64,000 nt of DNA from Avena insularis (taxonomy: Eukaryota; Streptophyta; Magnoliopsida; Poales; Poaceae). Made by a program: the position numbers and the translations under genes. The stretch is from positions 161,176,149 to 161,240,148 of the forward strand of contig CM042697.1 in NCBI GenBank assembly GCA_023614405.1. Direction: 5' to 3'. Of the stretch, positions 20,301 to 31,517 are shown piece after piece. How positions within the stretch are numbered: position 1 is the first letter of the stretch; the number at the start of each line of letters is the position of its first letter. A model generated the notes under the pieces. It made no database searches. It worked only from the letters and a program-made list of their open reading frames with translations, and had not been told where the DNA came from.

Positions 20301-23300
20301 AGAGAGCATCAGGAGACCATAGCCAACCATGGCCTTAGAAAATAGCAGTATCACCATACCACCATGGGAAGGCCGAGGCCAGATGGTTGAGACAGGGCTC
20401 AATTCAGAGAAGACGAGTGTCGAGGCCGTGTGGCAAAAACTCAGCGGGGATGACGAGAAGGCTCGCTCGATTGGGGAAGGCGTCCAGAACTCCAGTACAG
20501 GGTGCTGCGCTCCGGTGGACCAAGCCCTAGGCGGGGATTAGGGTTTCGGTCGGGCGGGGGAAGCAGAGAGAGAGAGAGCAGCGGCATAGCACAGGGAGTC
20601 GATGGAGGAGGCAACGATCTGGCCGTATTAGCGGATGCGGTCGATGGTGGCCGGAGGAGCAACGGAAGGCGGTGCTGGCGGTGGTGGCAGTGCCCAGGAA
20701 CACGAGAGAAAGATCGAGTGGAGGAAAGAGGCTTCAGGGGGATGAGGTGAGTACGGGCTGGGTCGGTTTGACCGATCCAGTACCCCCCTGCTGGGCTAAT
20801 TTAGCCCAATGTTGGGTACTAGGCCCATTTCAAAATAAAATAAGAAATGAAATAAAAGAAAAATAAACAAATTACCAAAATAACCTTTGAACATTTCCAG
20901 CTATAGAAAATTATAGAAAAATCATAAAAATATATTTAATATATTAAAATTGTCACAAAAATAATATCCACCTAAGAAAAATATAACTTTACTTATTTAA
21001 GTTAATAAAATGCAAATAAAGATTAAACACTATTAAATCTTAAGTGAAATTTCATTAAATAAGGAAAAATCCTAAAAATAAATAAAAATCAATTTTGTGT
21101 ATAAAAATAACTTTACTATTTTATAAAAATACTAACTTAGAGTTTTTACAAATAAAATATAAATCAAATATTTAAAGACACTTAATTCTTTGAAGAATTT
21201 TATAAAAATAATGGTAAGACTTAAAAATAAATAAAATTCATTTTTAAGATCTTTAATAAGTATATTTCACTAGAAAAATACTATGTATATTATTTAAGAA
21301 CATTTTAAGATAAATAAAATTCATTACTTATACCCACTTTGTTCATTCTTAAAATCATTTCTTAAGTAAGAAATAATCACATTTTCTTATAAAAACACTA
21401 AAACCTTTAAAGTTTGATTACTAAGTCTAAGTCCATAATTAAAATAAAACTTAAATATAACTATTAGCCTTTAAATGTTTAAATTCAAATTAAACTCCTT
21501 TTAAATAAATATTATATATCACTCATCTATAAGGAGGTGAATAATATCCATCCCTCAACCACTCTTAAAAAAATGACTTTAAACTCAAATAAATTTGTAA
21601 GATCATCTAATTATGCTCCCATTAATAAATTGCATATTATTAAAATTATCTTTCACTTAAATTAAAAGCGATCATCCTTAATCATATTTGCCAAAACCCT
21701 AAAGCTAGATGCTATGCTAAAACTCATCATATCTTACAATTCACTTCTATTTTTATAGTTAACTTTGGTTTAAACAATCATAAACATCTCATTTGAAGTT
21801 TATTCATGTTTTAAAGTTAACTTTAGTCACTTGTATCGTCAATTAAAATATGACAACTTAACACCATTCATAACCATCACCAACCCCAATGTAAAACCTA
21901 ATAAACCTGAAGACTAATTAACCTTAACTAAATACTAGTTTCTTCAAATGTTATTCTTTTTGCCACTTCACACAAACAAGTCTATATTAGTTCCTTCAGC
22001 TCTTAAGAACTCAACTCAAGGACTTTTTATCCCAATCACCAGATAACAATTAATCATAATCACATTATTCTATTAGTATTTGTATACTTTGGTTTGTTAA
22101 CACTTAAGTTCCTTATCAATGTCATTTCTTATGAAATAAACTTAAAGATAAACCCAATCTTAAAGAAGATACCTAAGATCAACTTATTCAAAATACTAAG
22201 GGTTTCACTTTGGGAATTATAAAATTGCATAACATTACTTATGCATAATGGCATCCTGCTTCTTTAAACATTAGTCCTTACTGGACCAATGATGCTGATT
22301 TCAGATATTGGATCTTCTATTATCTCGAAGACCGTGAATGCATAATCTTGCAATCACACAAGGCAAGTTCACACTTGCTCATGTCCTTTGATTATTTTCT
22401 GTAAAGTATTTTGCAAATCCAGTGTTGTCATCACCTGCATTTGAAAAAGATCAGAAAACACTATTTTCATAATAATATGATTATAGGTTATTTACCATGA
22501 GGTAATAATCTACTATGAAAGTTCTGGTGGTAAAGGAACATACTATCTAGGACTTAACAACCAATGTCGCCAGTGATTCTTGCACCGTATATTACGCGTT
22601 AACCATGAGATTTGGAATGGGACGGAGAAGTCAGCTGGGTCGGCTCCCTTTCGCATGCATTGGACACTGTTTTGGGCATTTGTAAGTTGCATATCGTGGG
22701 TATAGCCATTTTATACGGGGGAAGTCTACCGTGGATCTGGGCTTACGAAAGACAGATATCTAGTGTTAATGGTTGTTGTGTGTATGCAACTAAGGTATAG
22801 CCATTTTATACGGGGAAAAGTCTACCTTGAGTTTGGACATCCAACAGTTGTGGTGTATGCGGGGTCGCGGAGAAGGACAGAGATTGGCTTGGATCTTAGT
22901 CTGGGCCTCATATCAAGGAAGTGTGAACGATCCTATAACTTGGATGTGCAACAAAGCTAAGATCTCTCATGGGTAAAGTAACGCACCTCTGCAGAGTGTA
23001 AGAACTGTAACTTGTTACTCCCTATTCCAGGAAGGAGCTGCGAACGCTGCGGGAAAGGAACTCCATGAAAGTTCTGGGAAACCCGTGAAGGCTGATGGAC
23101 ATAGCTTTTTAGAATAAAATCAACCTTTGAAGAAATGTTTACGAAAACTTGCATTGCCTACGACCTATGGTCTGTGGCTGTAGATAGTGCATCAAACACT
23201 CCTCTTTAGTGAATTTACCGAGTATGCTCGTACTCAACGTATCTTCTTAACCCTTGCTAGATCTCGGAGAAACCAATGACGTTTCCAAGAAATAAGTCAC

Positions 23301-23676
23301 TTGAAGAGTTGAAGATATCTAAGGGAGATCAACGGGCTCGAAGACCTTACCGGAATTTATCAAAGACAAGCTGAAGCATAGAATAGAAATAAAACTCCTA
23401 GAATCTCGAACCTACTTCTTTAGAATAATACTATAGTAGTACTTTCAAGACTTATACATATATTAATAGTAGTACTTCTAAAGTAACCCCGAGTGGATCT
23501 TTCTGGTTCTTTCTGTATAATATTCCTCACTGTCCGAGGAAGCTCTTTGGATCTGCTATATGTAATATAAAGTGTTGTCTTGGACCCGCGATGTTTCTGT
23601 TGTACCACTCTGAGGGATATAATGCGGATGGAATGGTGTTCCATTGGTATTATATCAACGACTATAGTGTACTACA
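17363..23676 (+). mobile_element. Block X: composite LTR-like insertion in E1 pol
   Basis: The block has typical LTR termini TGTAACATCCC...GTGTACTACA and separates E1 protease from E1 RT. The right part (about 22250-23676) reads as the 3' half of a plus-strand LTR. It has an acceptor-like TTTCAG at 22299-22304, an AAG|GCAAGT donor-like site at 22360-22368, and the CTCTGCAGAG palindrome at 22987-22996. The middle, however, has a GC-rich island (20040-20800) followed by an AT-rich stretch (20830-22250) whose order fits a minus-strand LTR promoter. Flanking 5-mers (GAAGG left, CCATG right) do not match. A nested LTR, or recombination between copies, would explain this. No transposon proteins are visible inside. 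Confidence 0.6.
20005..20223 (+). CDS. Small hypothetical ORF in block X
   Basis: A 72-codon frame in the GC-rich island with a helical, charged centre (RRKELIEGAEHLERRVDEAI). I do not recognise it. The antisense strand of the same stretch is also open in places, and the region has a promoter-leader character on the minus strand. It may well be a chance ORF in GC-rich DNA. Confidence 0.15.
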   Translation: MRSQSGYHHSHSFTTNAVHRLDAGRRKELIEGAEHLERRVDEAIESLLSNTIHESTEAPTAGVAPYAPSRGF

Positions 23677-24109
23677 CCATGCAGTTGTATGCTGGGTCAC
23701 CGCTCAAGGTTTCAGATACATGTTCTACTGATATTCCGGCTGTACTGGTCATGGTTATGGCTTTCTTGGCACAGTCGATTAATCCTTTATGTTTTGACAT
23801 CCAATCCATTCCTAGTACTACTGCTAAACCTTTAGTTCCAAGTACTATTAGATTAGCATAAAAATATTTGCCATGGATTCGGATGGATACGGCCTTGCAA
23901 ATTTGTCTAGCTTTGGTGGTTGAACCAGGTATTTGAACTATCATAACATGCTTCAATTTGGTTGGTTGAATCTTACTAGTGCATGCAAATTCTTCGGTAA
24001 CAAATGAGTGCGATGCTCCAGAATCAAACAACACTCTTGCAAGTACTGAGTTAACAGAAAACATACCCAGCACGACATCTGGTGCTTCTTGGGCTTCTTC
24101 AGCATTCAT
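23677..24109 (-). pseudogene. E1 aspartic protease
   Basis: On the minus strand the frame carries the retropepsin active site VLFDSGASHSFV near residue 27-38, and a second conserved block LAVVLGMDWMSKH. It runs to GDPAYNCMV, where block X begins. It would mature the gag-pol polyprotein. The reading frame is open but separated from RT by the 6.3-kb insertion. Confidence 0.8.
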
Positions 24110-25293
24110 GAGAAAGAGACGGCCATTGCGGTTGAGCGAGTTCCCTGGGGCAAACCTTCTTCCAGGCTAAACACGACGCTGCTGCTAAGCTGGGGCATTT
24201 GCATTGGGGGCTGCGGCAATATTCTTGGGGCACTCATTGGAATAGTGACCCTTGGTTCCACATTCATAACAAGTCACCTGAGACTTGTCCTTTGCTGCAA
24301 CAGGCACATCATTGCTTCCAGTCCTCGGGGCAGTGTTGGTGTTGGTGGCAACATTGTTGTTGTTGAACTTAGGCGGTGGACGATTGACATTGATGGGGTT
24401 GCTGAGGTTGTTGTTGTGATTTCCTCCGGGCCTTGGGTTTCCATGGTTGGGATAGGTCAGACGGTTCATCGGGGTCTATTGTTTCTTGGGGAAATTCCTG
24501 GATATGGGTTGGGGCGATATGTTGGGGTATGATGGGTTCCTGGTTGATGCATCATGCGACGCTTACGGTTCTCATTAGCTTGGTTGATCTTGCCTTCCAT
24601 ATATCTAAATGGCAGAGTCCACTAAGGCTTCGATATCAGCAAAGGGGATATTGACTAACACTCTCTGCATCTCATCATGCAGACCATTCAAGAATCTCTC
24701 CTTCTTCTTAGCTTCGGTATCTATCTCATATGGTGCATACCTAGCCAATGAAAAAAAATTGTCACGGTACTCAACTACGGTCATCCTTCCCTGCTTCAGT
24801 TCTCTGAATTCATCTCTCATCCTCTTGTTCAAACCCGGTGGCACATGGGTTCTGCTAAACTTGACTTTGAATTCATCCCAAGTCATCATCTGTCCTCCAT
24901 TCATGGCGCGAACGCTGTTCCACCATGCTCTTGCATCTCCGGCCAGATAGTGGGTGGCAAACAGTACCTCTCGTTAGCTTCCACTCCTGCAACTTCTAGG
25001 TTGTTCACCATGGTTTGCAGCCAATCATCGGCATCGAGGGGCTCTTTAGACTTAGTGAAAATGGGTGGATTGGTGTTCTGGAAGTTCTTTAGCTTGGATC
25101 CATGGTTGTCCTGATTTCCATGGCCTTGATTGTTGTTGGCCATCTGAGCTATCTGTTGAAGGGTGGCTAAGTTGGCTTGACGTTCAACTCTTTCAGCTTC
25201 GCGGTCAGAAACCAACATTTGCAAGATTTGCAACATCGGGTCCGGGGATGAACCACTTCCTCCGCGAGGCATCTGAAGATTGAGGTAGATCAT
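24110..25293 (-). pseudogene. E1 gag with CCHC knuckle
   Basis: The minus strand begins near 25293-25271 with a Gly/Ser-rich head and a coiled-coil-like stretch (VSDREAERVERQANLATLQQ). It enters the capsid domain (PLDADDWLQTMVNNLE) and shifts frame near 24900. It continues with WDEFKVKFSRTHVPPG, EFRELKQGRMTVVEYRDNF, LARYAPYE and RFLNGLHDEMQ to 24605. After another break, 24469-24185 holds an Asn-rich linker and a CCHC knuckle (CYECGTKGHYSNEC). At least two frame breaks make it inactive. Confidence 0.8.
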
Positions 25294-25514
25294 GAGAAAA
25301 GAGGGAAATTTCTACGGTTCAGGGTTTTGCTTTTGAAAAGTTTTCAAAGTTTGACTCAGATTTTTCTAGCAACTTGCTTTTCATTCATTCATTCATAACA
25401 CATGATACAAACACACACCACAACAAAGGAAAACATATGGTTTACGAACCATTCTGTGAAACTACGATATAGTGGGACCGGATACAACTCACTAACACTA
25501 GTGCTGAAGTGCTA
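25294..25514 (-). other. Spacer between E1 pre-gag and gag
   Basis: About 220 bases with no gene. It is the counterpart of 11149-11445 in the Tekay-like element. Confidence 0.35.
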
Positions 25515-26269
25515 CTACTCCTTGGATTCAGTGTCCTCATCCTCCTCCTCCTCCTCATCATCATCATCAATGAAGGCGAAGTCATCCTCATCGGTGAAGA
25601 AGTCCATGGACTGATCCTCCAGAAAGTCATCATCATCACTGGGATAGGAGTAGGGGTCTCCATGAAGGTCTTCCCCTGCATTCTCCCTCTCCTCCAGCTG
25701 CATGTCCCTCTCGTGGACAGTATCCTCCAACTCTGTGATCCGGTGGCGGAGATGGGCAATGATGTGCTCCTTCTTGTCGAGCTGACGACGACGAGACTGG
25801 CGATCCTTCACTAGCATGGCAATGGTCTGATCCTTCTTGGCGGTGATGGCGTACTTGTGATTGGCGTAGGAGCGAGCATTGTCTAACTCCTTCTAACGGT
25901 CATACATCATGAAGCTGAGGTGGTCCAACTAAGTCTTCAGCTCATGGTGGTACGGGGCCTCTAGTGGCTGTCCCATAACATCACGCCTTGGATAGAACTC
26001 AAAGTGGGTACCCTTGATATGGTTGATACTCTGCCCACATAGATGGGAGAGAGCTTCCTGCATGGCCCTAGCAAGTCCATCGAGCCAGTTGTTCTCTCTC
26101 AAGGTGAACTGAATTCCCTCTGAGGTGGGGGCTTCAATCTTTCCCTGGAGACTTAAAACAACCAGCCATTGCAACTCCTCTCCTTCCTGATCATTGAGCT
26201 GAGCTCACGCTCAAAGATGAGGTTTCCTCCATTCCCCAACGGATAAAACTTGCTATACTTCACGTCCAT
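25515..26269 (-). pseudogene. E1 pre-gag ORF, decayed
   Basis: On the minus strand, the ATG at 26269 opens MDVKYSKFYPLGNGG, matching the start of the intact copy at 61453. A deletion of about 60 nt relative to that copy, and stops after YHHELKT and MMYDR, break the frame. Its last third (25817-25515) stays open: a coiled-coil segment (KEHIIAHLRHRITELEDTVH), then a very acidic tail (FIDDDDEEEEEDEDTESKE). The position between PBS and gag is the same as in the Tekay-like element at 11446-12387, although the sequences differ. Confidence 0.7.
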
Positions 26270-26484
26270 CTATAAGAATATAGGATGAGTAAGTTAGTAG
26301 AGTGATCAAGTGTGTCAAATTTTAAGTAAGTTTGCAAGAATTCTTGAGGAACATGAATTTTCATGAAAGAGTCTAGGTGGTAAGAATGAGAATAAGTTTT
26401 CATAAATACTCACTTCTTTTGGTTTTGAAATTAAGTTTCTGATTCAAACGTCCATTCGAAACTAGGGTCTCCTATGGTCAGGAT

Positions 26485-26497
26485 GGCTCTGATACCA
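26485..26497 (-). promoter_or_regulatory. E1 primer binding site
   Basis: Minus-strand TGGTATCAGAGCC lies 3 bases inside the 5' LTR edge and fits initiator tRNA-Met priming. Confidence 0.85.
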
Positions 26498-26500
26498 ACT

Positions 26501-29500
26501 TGTCAACACCCAGGTTTTTAATCCCAGATGCCTATTATGCCATACATCGCAATCCTAGGATTACCATTTTTGCGAGACATAACAGATTGGATATCACAGT
26601 ACATCATCCATTACAAACCATACATAAGGTCTTACAACAAATAAAGGATCTCATGATCCAGTCTTAATACAATTCAAGCAACAGAATACGTAATAATAAT
26701 GGTAGCGTAGGCGAGACTCCATCTTCATGGTCACAGGCAATGTTGACGATGGGAGATGATCCTAGTTGTCGTAACCTTCCTACTGTCCGTCCTTCTGATG
26801 ATAGTCCTCTTCATAGTCTGGCCACGGGAATAGCCAGGGACAAAGCCATGAGTACTCTTTAAGTACTCGCAAACTAATACTAACAAGTGAGAGTGGTTTT
26901 GAGTAGGAAATACTAAGCTCTAGATTGTTTTGCAAAAAGCCATATTTATCTCTACTAAGTTCAGAAGCAAAGAAAGCTAGTTGAAAGTTTTATAACTCCT
27001 AAGTGGGAACTTGAATTTCATATCACAACCCTGTTGTGGTCAAGTTAAATCATGAATCATTTCACAAGTCATTTTGAAAACATCTAACGATGGAACAGTA
27101 TGGACACTCCAGCTGTCCATACCCGCAGTCGCGGCTATTCGAATAGTTTGACACTCTGTAGAGGTGTTACACTTTCACCACAATATTCGATACACCTGTC
27201 AGGAACAATCCTGAATTCACTATACTCACTATGCGGATAATTAATCCTAACCTTTCAATTACACGCCCTAGTATAGGCACCTCTCCTATGAGTTTGGCCT
27301 CCCAACCATGACCATTTGTCATCTTGGGAACTCCATAGGTGGTCAATCTTCACAAGGTAGCCTCAACTCAAACCTTGGCCGCAAGGGAACCCATACTAAG
27401 GTATATAAACTTCCAGTCAATCCCTACCCAAATTTCGGGTATTGTGGTTGTACGGTAAAATTGGAATGGTATCGCATCTAGACAACCATCAGTTTTAGAA
27501 AGGGCTAAGGCTCATGCCTTAACATTTTCATCATCAAAATCATCTGGTGTTCAAGAACACATGTCAAAACATTTTAGTAGAATGACTCATCATTCTAAGG
27601 TTTTCATAACCATTTTCACCAAGTATTCCCATCTAAATTGATCAATTTTTATGCTTAGCACTAGCATCCACAGGTAAGGGTGAACACTAATGAGGGGTGG
27701 TAATCAAGTGTGAAAGATCTAAGTTCAATCTCATGCCTCAGGATGACATCAAGATTATCTAACTTAGGCCAAGTTTTATGCTCTTTATGCTACCTTTAAA
27801 TATATTTCTAAAATATACAGGTCACTAAGTACCTTAACTAGAAAGCTTTGATAAAGAAATAAAATTCTAAGCTTGCAAGTAAAACTAGGATTGGGTATCA
27901 AGTAGTGTAAGCTTGCAAGGATTAGCTTGCTAAGTCAACTTGTATAGTGAGTCTTGCAAGGACACAAGTATAGGCTTGCTAAGATATTAGTATAAGCTTG
28001 CCTTGTGCAGAGCAGTGGTTGAAGTTCTCCTCGGCTTCTTCCTCGTAGTATTCTCCTTCCTCCTCGTATCATTTGTTGGTACTAGCTTCTATAAATAAAT
28101 ACAAGGTACACAATCACCAAACAATACTTCACTACTTTTATTTATCACACCAAGGTTTTCACTAGATGATCTAGAATCATCACAAACATTACAATCATCA
28201 AAGCACTTGGCTTAATTATTTTATTTTGGAGAAGTAATTTCTACTCATTGAAAAACTACTTAAGATTTAATATTCTCCAACTAAAACATGGGATCATGTT
28301 GACACATGTCATCACCATATATTTTAGTACTTGGGAATGTGATTTAAAGTGGTGTCACAATTTAATAAGGTTTAACCTTTTTATTTTAATTAATTAAAGT
28401 GACTAGAATGGCCTATGAGGCATTCTTTTATTACTTGTCCATTATTTCTGCAAGCAACACTATATATTTTTATATATTCAGAAAGGTCTTGTTAAATATG
28501 ATTTTTGGGAATTGGAAACAACTCAAAAGCTTTTGTGGTTGAATTTTGAAAAATGTTAGAATGTAGAAAAACTTGTGCCATGTTATTTTTACTAGAGGTG
28601 ATCTACAAATCTAAATGGATTGAATCAAACGGGCTTGGATTAAGGATTCCAGTACCTTTCTAACAAAATTGGTTTCATGCAATTTGGTTTAGTGAATCGA
28701 CCTGGGTTGATTTTTGAATCTAGGTACAGAACTAAGTTTGAACTAAATTGGAAAATATAAATTCAAACTAACTGGGTTTTGCAGGGGGTTAACTAGGCCG
28801 GTCCACGGTGCACAGCGCACGGGTGTGATTTTAAGTTGATGACGCCACCAATCAGCGAGACATGGGGATGCGAAGTGGTTCGGGGTGATCTAGGTCGTGC
28901 GATCAAACTCTAATCGAATGGCTGCGACCTATGATCTTCGTCGGGCAACGTAGGCGAGACAGAACCCTAGCGCGGCCAGTGGGGGTCTACGGGGGCTCAT
29001 CGGGGCTCAGGCAAGGGTCGGCAATGGGGGCGAATGACGAAGTCGACGACGGCGAACCTCCTCGTACCGGCGGCTTCTCCTGGGGCGCTCCAACCGCTGG
29101 CTCCTTTCTTCCTCCTCCGTGGCAGACTCCGGCCAAATTCCGGCAACCTGCTGCTCGCCTTGCTCCGGGAATGAGTGTGGGTGGTTCTAAGAGAGAGGGG
29201 AGTGTGTTGGTATGAAGAAATCGAGCGGGGGTGGCCTCTATTTATAGTGCCAAGAGGGGACCGAAGGGCACAGGTGGAGCTCGTCGTGGTCTTCGTCACA
29301 GCGAGCTACTAGCATGGGTGACGGTAGGGGGTGGTGATGTGCTCCCTGGCGAAGCTCAACGGCGTGGTCTCGAGGCGTGGGGCAGTGCGAGACGGTCAGA
29401 ACGCTGCGGTGCTTTGGGCGATTCTGACGGGCATTTTAATGGCGCACCGCGGCTATGGGTCACGCGGCGGCGAACGGGGTTGTCTGGCGGTCTCCTGGAA

Positions 29501-30508
29501 TGGTGGTGATCACGCTTGCACGCGGCGAGGGCGGCGCGCGGTCTGTGGGCGAGTGTCGAGTGCGGCGCTCTGGCACGCTCTCGGCATGGCGCAGAGGCAT
29601 AGGGCGCGGCGGTTCTAGAGTGGTCCAGTGGCTTGCTGATCATTGGTGTTGGATAGGGGGTAGCGGTGGATGGTGGTCAATGTCCAAGACATGGTGGCTA
29701 GGCTTGGTGCTGCTCCTAGCTTGATGTCGACCAAGGGGTGGCAAGGTGAGGCACGACATGGTCACCATTGATGGCAATGGCAAGCTCACAGTGGTGCTAG
29801 AGCTTGCTAACTAAGCTAGATGATCTACTAAATGTCTGCTGTGAGTTAGAGAGGGAACAAGTTCGGCCAAATCACTGCTCACAATAGTGTTTGATGTTTG
29901 TTTTTTTTCTGTTTGCAAGGTGTTTGATGAAATGGCCGAAAGAGATTTGAATTTGAATTTTTGGTTCAAACTTGGTGGGTGCACTAGTCACATACTAGGT
30001 AGTCTCTGGTTAGTTGGAAAGGTCAAGGTGAATTGGTTAGGTTGGGTTTTGAGAATTGGTGATCTTCACATATGTTAAAGATTCAATTTTGAATTGTCAT
30101 TTGAATACAGTTGCCAAATGTTTCTGTAAGTTTGAAAGGTGGGCTTGGGTTCACTTTTACTTGGTCTAGCCAGGGGTGAAAAGAAATGGAATTGTTTCTG
30201 TTTGAAATCTTGGACTAGAAACACTCAAAGTGGCCTAGTGAGCAAGATTGGCAAAAATGACTGTTTGCTTGTTTTTTTTTTGGTTTTCTCTTGATTTGTT
30301 TCTGCTTGGAAATGTTTTAGATGATGTTGTTTTCATCTTTAAACCATTCCTTGCTATTTAGAACAATCACACCAGTCAAATCATGCATCATACAATCATC
30401 ACATACACACATGCATTCATATGACTTAATTAACAAAAGTTTTTGTTAACCCTAATTTTGAGTGATTGGAATTTGATAATCATTGTTCAATATTTTTGGG
30501 ATGTTACA
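26501..30508 (-). repeat. E1 5' LTR (4.0 kb)
   Basis: The plus strand reads TGTCAACACCCAGG...GGGATGTTACA. The minus-strand TATA box is TATAAATAG (29246-29238), with a GC-rich promoter and leader to about 28930. Candidate exon 1 ends at 29001, but its donor reads ATGAGC, so GT is lost. Exon-like block 2 is 28088-28002 (87 nt) and ends AAG|GCAAGC. A GGCCAG acceptor is at 26820-26818. Stops lie inside both short exons of this copy. A run of inverted repeats is at 27099-27163. Confidence 0.88.
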
Positions 30509-31512
30509 GTGTTGAAGGAAAGATGCATGATTCTCCCCACAAGCCAAATAACTTCATAAATTCCAAGAGGACCTTGGATCTCCTTCATTTGGATCTCTTT
30601 GGCCCTCCATCTCATGCTAGTCTTGGTGGGAAGAAGTATTGTTTGGTGATTGTTGATGACTATTTATGATACACATGGGTATACTTCTTCAAGTTGAAAA
30701 GTGAGACCCCAAGAAAACTTCATCGACTTTATCAACATGGTTCAACGTCAACACAATGTACCAGTGTTGATAATAAGGAGTGACAACTGCACCGAGTTCA
30801 AGAACTACACCTTGAATGGATTTCTTAGTGATGAGGGAATAAAACACCAATATTCCGCAGCATATACCCCTCAACAAAATGGTGTAGCTAAGAGGAAGAA
30901 CCGAACTCTAATTGATATGGTTAGGTCCATTTTAGCGTAGTTTAAATCTCCCTACAACTTTTAGGCTAAAGCAATATCCACCACATGCCATGCATCAAAT
31001 CGTCTCTACCTCCACAAAGAATTGATCAAGACTCCATATGAAATTCTTACCGGTAACAAGCCCAACGTTTCATACTTATGGATGTTCAGTTTTAAGTGTT
31101 TTTATCACATTAAGGGTGTTTGTTTGTCCAAGTTTGATTCCAAAGCATTAGAGGGTATTTTTGTTGGCTATGGTCTTGAATCCCACACTTACAGAATCTA
31201 TGATACTCTCTGGAGTTGTCATAGAATCTAGTAGTGTGGTTTTCGAAGAATATGATGGTCCCCAAGGGGGGCATGTTGATGTTTGTGATGTAGATGATGA
31301 AATGCCTCAAGATGCCATAAGAAGAATGGGTGCAGGATTCATCCGCCCCGTTGAGGAACCCCTTGTGGCAGATCGAGAAGAACAATGCTCTACTCAAGTG
31401 GAGCCCTCATCTTCACAACATCAACACGCACCTACTATTAAGGAAAAATGACCCATGACAAAGACAAGCTGAGAACCCTCAACAACATGATCAGGCAGAA
31501 ACTTCTAGCTAA
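30509..31512 (+). pseudogene. Copia integrase, broken
   Basis: The text begins in the pre-integrase region (SVEGKMHDSPHKP) and enters the core: LHLDLFGP with the first Asp, a stop after VIVDDYL, a frame change, and IIRSDNCTEF with the second Asp. Then comes YTPQQNGVAKRKN, where Lys stands at the position of the catalytic Glu of relatives. Further stops and shifts follow (31022-31231: TPYEILTGNKPNVSYL, FKCFYHIKG), and then a linker rich in acidic residues to 31451. It cannot be active: stops, and a lost catalytic residue. Confidence 0.82.
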
Positions 31513-31517
31513 GATGG

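Larger units (their letters stand above)
16883..30508 (-). mobile_element. E1: chromovirus-like Gypsy element, 5' half, twice interrupted
   Basis: This is a minus-strand Gypsy element. Its 5' LTR is 30508-26501 and its PBS is at 26497-26485. A decayed pre-gag ORF (26269-25515), gag (25293-24185) and protease (24109-23677) follow. Then comes the inserted block X (17363-23676), and the RT start (17362-16888), where Athila cuts it. The rest of pol and the 3' LTR must lie left of the window, beyond Athila. It shares its LTR family with solo LTR B and element C. Its right edge abuts SIRE integrase text at 30509, so it inserted into the SIRE copy; GTGTT (30509-30513) is the expected duplication. 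Confidence 0.85.

Noticed and set aside
23025..23036. GGAAGG after TTCCA as a possible right border and duplication for block X
   Set aside because: It would match 17357-17362, but the sequence after it is still LTR-like, not E1 protease, which only resumes at 23677.
25402..25814. Ser-rich and Leu/Ile-rich plus-strand ORFs
   Set aside because: Shadows of the acidic GAA/GAT-rich tail of the E1 pre-gag ORF.
28931..29724. Long GC-rich ORFs on both strands (also 32205-32888, 57848-58877)
   Set aside because: LTR promoter and leader DNA of the E1 family. Frames are not kept between copies; low stop density reflects GC content.
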